Source: Clostridia bacterium
Lineage (GTDB): Bacteria > Bacillota > Clostridia > Oscillospirales > CAG-272
Direction: 5' to 3'
Assembly (NCBI GenBank): GCA_017958705.1
Contig: JAGDCE010000309.1
Location: 1 to 11,228 of the forward strand
DNA: 11,228 nt
Position 1 is the stretch's first letter. Each line of letters begins with the position of its first letter. Below the pieces are notes generated by a model. The model was not told the origin of the DNA, ran no database searches, and worked only from the letters and a program-made list of their open reading frames with translations. Below are positions 5,542 to 11,228 of the stretch, one piece after another. The translations under genes were made by a program, and so were the position numbers.

Positions 5542-7242
5542 ATGAAGCTTGATAAACTTGTCGGCGACCGCTTCAAGGAGCGTCCGTCGGAGTGTCTTGT
5601 GGACAGCCACGCGCTCATGCTGCGCGGCGGCTACATGAAATTCGTCAGCAGCGGCATTTTCTCGCAGTATATGCCCCTGCGCCGCGTCTGCCGCAAAATT
5701 GAGCAGATAATCCGTGAGGAGATGGACAGGATAGACGGTCAGGAGGTGCTTTTCCCCGTCGTCATGCCCGCTTCGCTTTGGCAGGAATCCGGCAGATACA
5801 GCAGTATCGGCGCGGAGATGTTCCGTTTCAAGGACAGAAACGGCGCCGATCTCGTCCTCGGCATGACGCACGAGGAAGCGGCGGTCCAGCTCGTCCGCGA
5901 ATACGCGAACACGTATAACAAATACCCGTTCATGATATATCAGATCCAGACGAAGGAGCGCGACGAGGCGCGTCCGCGCGGCGGTCTCATCCGCGTTCGC
6001 GAATTCACGATGAAGGACGGCTACTCGTTCCACACAAGTCAGGAGGATCTGGAGCGGTATTACGACAGATGCCACAAAGCGTACGAGCGTATCTACGCGC
6101 GCGCCGGCGTGCCTGAGGTCATCTCGGTAAAGTCCGACTCCGGCATGATGGGCGGCTCCGTCAGCCACGAATTCATGCTTCTGACGCCGATCGGCGAGGA
6201 CAGCATCGTCATCTGCCCCGAATGCGGCTACAAGAGCAACATGGAAGCGGCGGACAGCATAACCGAGCCCGCCGATTTCGGCGAGGCGGCGCTTGAGAAG
6301 TTCGCCACGGGCGAAGCGCATACGATCGAAGAGGTCTGCGGTCTCGCAGGCGTCGACGCGAAGCAGTCCTGCAAAGCCGTCATATATCAGAGGAACGCCG
6401 ACGACAGTTATATCGTCATATTCCTGCGCGGCGATCTCGACGTCAACGAGACGAAGCTCACGAATATACTCGGATGCGACGTGCATCCCGCGACGGTCGA
6501 TGAGAATTCCGGCATCGCAGCCGGCTGCACCGGCCCCGTGAACTTCACTGCAAAAGCGACCGTGCTTTACGACAGCTCGCTCAAGGGCGGCAGGAATCTG
6601 ATCTGCGGCGCAAACGAGGACGGGTATCACTTCCGCGGCCTCGATATGGCGCGCGACGTGCCCGGCGCCGAATATCACGACCTTGCGAAGGTCGTCGCCG
6701 GCGGCATCTGCCCCGTCTGCGGAAAACACACGCTCACGATCTCCCGCGGCGTTGAAGTCGGAAATATCTTCATGCTCGGGACGAAATACACGAAATCCAT
6801 GGGTATGCAGTACACCGACGAGAACGGCAAGCTGCAGTATCCCATAATGGGCTGTTACGGTATCGGCGTCGGCAGGCTTGCCGCGTCGGTCTGCGAGGCT
6901 CATCACGACGAATTCGGCCCGGTCTGGCCGAAATCCATCGCGCCGTGGCAGGTGCATCTGTGCTGCCTGCGCGCGGACGACGAAGAAACTCACGCTTATG
7001 CGGACGGTCTTTACAAAGCGCTTGAAGACGCCGGCGTCGAGGTGATATACGACGACAGGAACGTCTCCGCGGGCATAATGTTCTCCGACGCCGATCTGCT
7101 CGGCGTGCCGCTGCGCGTGATCGTCAGCCCGAGAAATATGAAGGAGGGCGCCGTGGAGCTTGCCGCGCGCGACAAATCCTTCCGTGACAAGGTGCCGGTC
7201 GACGGCGCCCTGCAGGAAATAATCAAAAAAGTCAGGGAGTAA
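5542..7242 (+). CDS. proS: Prolyl-tRNA synthetase, bacterial type with editing insertion
   Basis: 566 residues, close to the E. coli enzyme. It charges tRNA-Pro with proline in the cytoplasm. The ATG at 5542 follows AGAGG (5531-5535), which overlaps the stop codon of the deacetylase gene. The class II catalytic core shows motif 1 around 49-80, motif 2 around 137-163 (KERDEARPRGGLIRVREF), the LGMTHEEA segment (106-113) and motif 3 GCYGIGVGRLAA (437-448). The insertion between motifs 2 and 3 (about 224-405) is the INS domain that hydrolyses Ala-tRNA-Pro. It includes CKAVIYQ with K278 at the place of the editing lysine. CPECG (225-229) and CPVCG (390-394) border the insertion and resemble paired zinc knuckles. 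The C-terminal anticodon-binding domain covers about 468-566. No T-box leader precedes it, and expression probably depends on the promoter at 4351. Confidence 0.98.
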   Translation: MKLDKLVGDRFKERPSECLVDSHALMLRGGYMKFVSSGIFSQYMPLRRVCRKIEQIIREEMDRIDGQEVLFPVVMPASLWQESGRYSSIGAEMFRFKDRNGADLVLGMTHEEAAVQLVREYANTYNKYPFMIYQIQTKERDEARPRGGLIRVREFTMKDGYSFHTSQEDLERYYDRCHKAYERIYARAGVPEVISVKSDSGMMGGSVSHEFMLLTPIGEDSIVICPECGYKSNMEAADSITEPADFGEAALEKFATGEAHTIEEVCGLAGVDAKQSCKAVIYQRNADDSYIVIFLRGDLDVNETKLTNILGCDVHPATVDENSGIAAGCTGPVNFTAKATVLYDSSLKGGRNLICGANEDGYHFRGLDMARDVPGAEYHDLAKVVAGGICPVCGKHTLTISRGVEVGNIFMLGTKYTKSMGMQYTDENGKLQYPIMGCYGIGVGRLAASVCEAHHDEFGPVWPKSIAPWQVHLCCLRADDEETHAYADGLYKALEDAGVEVIYDDRNVSAGIMFSDADLLGVPLRVIVSPRNMKEGAVELAARDKSFRDKVPVDGALQEIIKKVRE

Positions 7243-7247
7243 GACAT

Positions 7248-7274
7248 CAAAGGAAGGCGCACAGTCTTCCTTTG
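7248..7274 (+). other. Hairpin between proS and the ABC exporter genes
   Basis: CAAAGGAAG (7248-7256) pairs with CTTCCTTTG (7266-7274) around a nine-base loop. There is no following T-run, so it is a poor terminator. It lies 14 bases before the ATG at 7289 and occupies the only purine-rich Shine-Dalgarno-like sequence in this gap. It might be an RNA-processing or translation-control element, or a partial attenuator. Confidence 0.5.
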
Positions 7275-7288
7275 CTTGATTTGAGCCA

Positions 7289-9031
7289 ATGATAAGAAAA
7301 CTTTCACATTACGTCGGGGAATACAAGCGGATAACGCTGCTGACGCCGGTGCTGATGGTGCTCGAGGTGCTGTTCGAGGTGTTCATCCCGTATCTGATGG
7401 GACACATCATAGACGACGGCATTAAAAAGGGCGATATGGATTACGTCGTCCGCACGGGCCTTCTGATGATGCTTATGGCGCTTCTGTCGCTCGTTTTCGG
7501 AGCGCTCGGCGCGATCCTCGCGTGCAAGGCGTCTGCGGGCTTTGAAAAGAACCTGCGCCGCGGACTTATGGAAAAGGTGCAGAAATTCTCGTTTGCGAAT
7601 ATCGACCGGTTCTCGACCGCGAGCCTCGTAACGAGGATGACGACAGACGTCACAAACGTTCAGTCGGCGTTTCAGATGATGATACGCATCTGCTTCCGCG
7701 CTCCGATAATGCTCACGTCCGCGCTCGTGATGGCGATGGTGACGAACCGCAAACTTTCGCTGTTGTACGTCGGCGTCATAGTGGTGCTCGGCACGGCGCT
7801 CGCGCTGATCGTCGTCAACGCTTTCCCGCGTTTCAGATACGTGTTCGAAAAATACGACGGCGTCAACGCCGGAGTTCAGGAAAACCTGACCGGCATCCGC
7901 GTCGTCAAGGCGTACGTGCGCGAGGAGCACGAGACGAAAAAGTTCCACAAGGCGTCGGAGTTTCTGTATAAACGCTTCGTCGACGCCGAAAAGATCGTCG
8001 CGCTCAACGGCCCGGCGATGAATCTGGCGATATACGCGTGCATGACCGGTATCTTCTGGTTCGGCGCGCAGATAATAGTCAAGAGCGGCGGCACGGAGAT
8101 GCAGGTCGGTCAGCTCAGCACATTCATGGTGTACACGATGAACATACTGATGAACCTGATGATGATCTCCATGATATTCGTCATGATGACGCTGGCGAAG
8201 ACGTCGGGCGAGCGTATCGTCGAGGTGCTCGACGAAAAGATCGACCTGACTCAGCCGGAAAACGCCGTCACCGAAATGAAAAACGGCGAAATCGTGTTCG
8301 ATCACGTCGACTTCTCGTATTCGAAGAACAGCGAGAATCTGACGCTTCAGGATATAAACGTGACGATCCCGTCCGGATCGGTCGTCGGCGTTATCGGCGG
8401 CACGGGTTCGGGCAAATCGTCGTTCGTTCAGCTGATACCGAGACTGTACGACGTAACGTCGGGCAGCGTTAAGGTCGGCGGCGTCGACGTCGGCGAATAC
8501 GACCTGCGCACGCTCCGAGACAAGGTCTCGATGGTACTGCAGAAAAACGTGCTGTTCTACGGCACGATAGCGGAAAACCTCCGCTGGGGCAACGAAAACG
8601 CGACCGAGGAGGAGATTAGAGCCGCCTGCGAATCGGCGCAGATCCGCGAATTCGTCGAGAGCCTGCCGGACGGCTATGACAGCCACGTCGAGCAGGGCGG
8701 CACGAACTTCTCCGGCGGTCAGAAGCAGAGGCTTTGCATCGCCCGCGCGCTGCTGAAACAGCCGAAGGTGCTGATCCTCGACGACTCGACGAGCGCCGTC
8801 GACACGAAGACGGACGCCGCGATCCGCCGCGCGTTCCGGGAGTACATACCCGAGGTGACGAAGCTGATCATAGCGCAGAGGATCTCGAGCGTCGCCGACG
8901 CCGATATGATAATAGTCCTCGACGAGGGCAGGATCAACGGCATCGGCACTCACGATCAGCTGCTGCAGAACAACGCGATATACCGCGAGGTATACGAATC
9001 ACAGATGAGAGGGGCTGATTTCGATGAGTAA
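7289..9031 (+). CDS. ABC exporter half, degenerate-site subunit (TM287-like)
   Basis: 580 residues: a six-helix exporter transmembrane domain (about 15-305) and a nucleotide-binding domain (about 333-575). Walker A is GGTGSGKS (370-377), Q-loop Q418, signature FSGGQ (474-478), Walker B VLILDD (494-499). The catalytic glutamate position is D499, and the H-loop histidine is replaced by Gln (Q530 in IIAQRISS). This is the pattern of the non-hydrolysing site in heterodimeric exporters such as TM287/288, LmrCD and BmrCD, whose partner supplies the active site. The next gene overlaps it and encodes that partner. The ATG at 7289 is the only start after an in-frame TGA (7277-7279); its ribosome site is weak. 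Substrate cannot be deduced; drugs, lipids and peptides are all known for this class. Confidence 0.95.
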   Translation: MIRKLSHYVGEYKRITLLTPVLMVLEVLFEVFIPYLMGHIIDDGIKKGDMDYVVRTGLLMMLMALLSLVFGALGAILACKASAGFEKNLRRGLMEKVQKFSFANIDRFSTASLVTRMTTDVTNVQSAFQMMIRICFRAPIMLTSALVMAMVTNRKLSLLYVGVIVVLGTALALIVVNAFPRFRYVFEKYDGVNAGVQENLTGIRVVKAYVREEHETKKFHKASEFLYKRFVDAEKIVALNGPAMNLAIYACMTGIFWFGAQIIVKSGGTEMQVGQLSTFMVYTMNILMNLMMISMIFVMMTLAKTSGERIVEVLDEKIDLTQPENAVTEMKNGEIVFDHVDFSYSKNSENLTLQDINVTIPSGSVVGVIGGTGSGKSSFVQLIPRLYDVTSGSVKVGGVDVGEYDLRTLRDKVSMVLQKNVLFYGTIAENLRWGNENATEEEIRAACESAQIREFVESLPDGYDSHVEQGGTNFSGGQKQRLCIARALLKQPKVLILDDSTSAVDTKTDAAIRRAFREYIPEVTKLIIAQRISSVADADMIIVLDEGRINGIGTHDQLLQNNAIYREVYESQMRGADFDE

Positions 9032-10913
9032 GGATACGTCAAAGAAAAGCAAAGCCCCGCTGAAAACGCTGGCGCGCACGCTCGGCTTCGTGATCAGATC
9101 CTACCCCGTGCACTGCGTCGCGGTGCTTCTGTGCCTGATAATCACGACGATAGTCACGGCTCAGGGCACGATGTTCACAAAAGAGCTGATAAACGAGTAT
9201 ATCCAGCCGATGCTCGACGGAACGCTTGAGCAGGACGTCGGCTTCTCGCGCCTCGGCGTGAGGATGATATTCATCATACTGATGTACGGTGCCGGCGTGC
9301 TGTCGACGTTCCTCGTGAACCGCCTTATGGTGTACGTCACGCAGGGCACGCTGAAGATCATTCGCGACACGCTGTTCGAGCATATGGAAAAACTGCCGAT
9401 AAGCTATTTCGACAGAAACGAGCGCGGCGACATAATGAGCATATACACAAACGACACGGATACGCTGCGTCAGCTCATATCGCAGAGCGTGCCGAACATG
9501 ATCTCGAACGTGTCGACCGTGGTGACGGTGCTGACGTCGATGATCATACTCTCGCCGCTGCTGACTCTGACAGCACTGATCGTCGTGGCGCTCGCGACGA
9601 CGATAACGCGGCTGCTCGCGGGAAAGAGCGCGAAGTATTTCAGAAAGAGACAGAAGAACATCGGCGAGGTCAACGCATTCGTCGAGGAGGCGGTCGAAGG
9701 ACAGCGCGTGATCAAGGTCTTCACGCACGAGGACAGGATACTTGAAACGTTCGACGAAAAGAACGGCCGGCTGTACGACAGCACGCGGCTCGCTAACGGT
9801 CTGGCGAACGTCGTAATGCCGATCATGGGCAACCTCGGGTATCTCAACTACGTCGTCGTAGCGATAGTCGGCGGTTATCTCGCCGTAAAAGGCGTCGGCG
9901 GCTTCGCGATAGCGTCGCTGATACCGTTTCTGCAGTTCACGCGTCAGTTCAATATGCCGATCTCGCAGTTCTCACAGCAGCTGAACTCGATAATCATGGC
10001 GCTTGCCGGAGCGGAGAGGATATTCGCTCTGCTCGACGCGCCGGTCGAGGAGGACGGCGGCTACGTCACGCTCGTCAACGCGCGCGAAAACGGGGACGGA
10101 ACGCTTTCCGAATGTGAAGAGCACACCGGCGTCTGGGCGTGGAAGCATCCGCATTCCGCCGACGGCACGGTCACGTATACGCGCCTGCGCGGCGACATAG
10201 TTTTTGAAAACGTCGATTTCGGCTACGTGCCTGAAAAAACGGTGCTTCACGATATAAGCCTGTACGCGAGACCCGGCGAGAAGATCGCGTTCGTCGGCGC
10301 GACGGGCGCAGGAAAGACGACGATAACGAACCTGATCAACCGTTTTTACGATATACAGAACGGAAAGATCAGATACGACGGCATAAATATACAGAAGATT
10401 AAGAAAGCCGATCTGCGCCGTTCGCTCGGCGTCGTGCTGCAGGATACCCACCTGTTCACCGGCACCGTTGCGGATAATATAAGGTACGGGAAGCTTGACG
10501 CGACGGACGAGGAGGTCCGCGCCGCGGCGAAGCTCGCCGGCGCCGATTACTTCATAACGCATCTGCCGAAAGGATACGATACGGAGATCACCGGAGACGG
10601 CGCGAACCTGTCTCAGGGACAACGCCAGCTTATCGCGATAGCCCGCGCCGCTGTCGCCGATCCGCCCGTGCTGATCCTCGACGAGGCGACGTCCTCGATA
10701 GATACGAGAACGGAAGCGATCGTCCAGCGGGGCATGGACAGCCTGATGGAGGGCAGAACGGTGTTCGTCATCGCGCACAGACTGTCTACGGTAAAGAACG
10801 CGTCGGTCATAATGGTGCTCGCGAACGGAAGGATAATCGAACGCGGCAGCCACGAATCGCTGCTCGAGGACAAAGGCGTCTATTATACGCTGTATACCGG
10901 AAACAAAAAATAA
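9024..10913 (+). CDS. ABC exporter half, catalytic subunit (TM288-like)
   Basis: 629 residues. The ATG at 9024 overlaps the end of the previous gene by eight bases and is preceded by GAGAGGGG (7 bases further upstream than usual overlap starts would need), which implies coupled translation. A six-helix transmembrane domain (about 25-325) is followed by an ATPase domain (about 388-625): Walker A GATGAGKT (425-432), Q-loop Q473, signature LSQGQ (529-533), Walker B VLILDE (549-554) with catalytic E554, and H-loop H585. LSQGQ in place of LSGGQ faces the degenerate site of the partner, while its own Walker motifs pair with the partner's FSGGQ, exactly as in TM287/288. Residues about 345-388 form an extra segment before the ATPase core (with CEEHTGVWAWKHPHS), making it about 40 residues longer than its partner. 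The pair exports an unknown substrate at the expense of ATP. Confidence 0.96.
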   Translation: MSKDTSKKSKAPLKTLARTLGFVIRSYPVHCVAVLLCLIITTIVTAQGTMFTKELINEYIQPMLDGTLEQDVGFSRLGVRMIFIILMYGAGVLSTFLVNRLMVYVTQGTLKIIRDTLFEHMEKLPISYFDRNERGDIMSIYTNDTDTLRQLISQSVPNMISNVSTVVTVLTSMIILSPLLTLTALIVVALATTITRLLAGKSAKYFRKRQKNIGEVNAFVEEAVEGQRVIKVFTHEDRILETFDEKNGRLYDSTRLANGLANVVMPIMGNLGYLNYVVVAIVGGYLAVKGVGGFAIASLIPFLQFTRQFNMPISQFSQQLNSIIMALAGAERIFALLDAPVEEDGGYVTLVNARENGDGTLSECEEHTGVWAWKHPHSADGTVTYTRLRGDIVFENVDFGYVPEKTVLHDISLYARPGEKIAFVGATGAGKTTITNLINRFYDIQNGKIRYDGINIQKIKKADLRRSLGVVLQDTHLFTGTVADNIRYGKLDATDEEVRAAAKLAGADYFITHLPKGYDTEITGDGANLSQGQRQLIAIARAAVADPPVLILDEATSSIDTRTEAIVQRGMDSLMEGRTVFVIAHRLSTVKNASVIMVLANGRIIERGSHESLLEDKGVYYTLYTGNKK

Positions 10914-10915
10914 GG

Positions 10916-10942
10916 AAAAGCCGCCGCAGCACGGCGGTTTTT
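10916..10942 (+). terminator. Intrinsic terminator after the ABC exporter genes
   Basis: CCGCCG (10921-10926) pairs with CGGCGG (10932-10937) around the loop CAGCA. The stem extends through G-T and four A-T pairs (10916-10920 with 10938-10942), whose T side is the U-tract. It starts three bases after the stop and closes the operon that starts at 4351. Confidence 0.95.
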
Positions 10943-11045
10943 CAGTGAAGTGTTTTGAGGGGCAAGACGTGAAGCTTGCTTGTAGGGGTCGGCGCCCTCG
11001 ACGACCCGTTTTCTATGATGAATCGCACCGTTGAGAGCGCGGATT
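10943..11045. other. Non-coding stretch with one GC-rich inverted repeat
   Basis: No frame with a ribosome site or plausible protein is seen on either strand. GGGTC (10986-10990) pairs with GACCC (11003-11007) around a GC-rich loop that itself contains GGCGCC. The preceding GAAGCTTGCTTGTAG and this hairpin look like a degenerate member of an intergenic repeat family rather than a gene. Confidence 0.5.
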
Positions 11046-11228
11046 GCGCTTCGCGCGAGAAAAGAGGAGTCGCTTCGCGACAATCTTTGGGGGTTCCCAC
11101 CCCGGCCGCTTACGCGGAGTGAAATGTTCCGCCGGGGGCGGAACGTGAAATTTGACTGCCGTCAAGTGAAATTTGCCCTGCGGGCAAGTGAAATTCGCCT
11201 GCGGCGAGTTAAGGAGTCGCTTCGCGAC
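11046..11228. repeat. Array of different short palindromes joined by GTGAAAT (array B, continues past window)
   Basis: GTGAAAT occurs at 11119-11125, 11145-11151, 11166-11172 and 11188-11194 (spacing 26, 21, 22). The DNA between or beside copies is a perfect palindrome of different sequence each time: CCGC/GCGG (11106-11117), GTTCCGCC/GGCGGAAC (11126-11144), TTGAC/GTCAA (11152-11165), TTGCCC/GGGCAA (11173-11187) and TCGCC/GGCGA (11195-11207). GCGC-TTC-GCGC (11046-11056) and two GTCGC-TTC-GCGAC hairpins (11069-11081, 11216-11228) flank them. Stems differ but stay self-complementary, so base pairing is conserved, not sequence. The right end is not reached. There are no genes in this block. Confidence 0.88.
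11066..11228. repeat. 16-bp direct repeat GGAGTCGCTTCGCGAC bracketing the GTGAAAT units
   Basis: Identical copies lie at 11066-11081 and 11213-11228, 147 bases apart. Each contains the hairpin GTCGC-TTC-GCGAC. The second copy ends exactly at the window edge, so the repeat may be longer or further copies may follow. Confidence 0.85.

Noticed and set aside
7304..8953. Long open frame on the minus strand opposite the first ABC gene
   Set aside because: Extremely His/Arg/Asp-rich translation with no family features; an antisense shadow of GC-rich codons.
10883..11083. Possible small minus-strand gene after the exporter
   Set aside because: It covers the terminator and hairpin repeats, begins within array B and gives a low-complexity, unrecognisable peptide.
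11046..11228. CRISPR array or integron attC sites
   Set aside because: Linkers of seven bases and palindromic units of 13-19 bases are too short for CRISPR, and there is no attC consensus or integrase.
11066..11228. Ends of an insertion sequence
   Set aside because: The 16-base copies are direct and 147 bases apart with no transposase or target duplication between them.

Overview
The window looks like a chromosomal segment of an anaerobic, fibre-associated member of the Clostridia (Oscillospirales/Ruminococcaceae-like). This is inferred from a dockerin module, a cohesin module, surface proteins ending in a T-S-D motif plus a membrane helix and lysines, moderately high GC coding DNA, AT-rich sigma-A type promoters and strong intrinsic terminators. 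The species cannot be named from the sequence. All supported genes are on the + strand.

Layout. (i) 1-402: 3' end of a secreted protein that finishes in a type I dockerin. (ii) 403-633: a hairpin, phased A-tracts and a perfect extended -10 promoter. (iii) 634-3024: a 796-residue exported protein with an N-terminal cohesin-like domain, four diverged copies of an unnamed beta-rich module and a C-terminal membrane/cell-wall anchor, followed by a UUCG-loop terminator. (iv) 3184-3954: a smaller exported protein with one beta-sandwich-like domain and the same kind of C-terminal anchor, with its own promoter and terminator. (v) 3955-4412: 458 bases without a gene, holding a terminator, an inverted array of short palindromes joined by AGCTAAATT/AATTTAGCT, a second terminator and a promoter. 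(vi) 4413-10913: four genes probably read from one promoter: a membrane-anchored NodB-type polysaccharide deacetylase, prolyl-tRNA synthetase (proS) and the two halves of a heterodimeric ABC exporter, closed by a terminator at 10916-10942. (vii) 10943-11228: non-coding DNA with a second palindrome array that uses GTGAAAT as its linker and runs off the window.

How the parts fit. The first three genes are envelope or extracellular proteins. A dockerin protein directly before a surface-anchored cohesin protein suggests a cellulosome-like, non-covalent attachment of enzymes to the cell surface, but no pairing can be proven here. The deacetylase would act on peptidoglycan or another polysaccharide outside the membrane. 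proS is a housekeeping gene placed behind it without a visible T-box. The ABC pair shows the standard asymmetry of TM287/288-type exporters: one degenerate and one complete ATP site. The least explained features are the two hairpin arrays and the repeated module of the cohesin protein.
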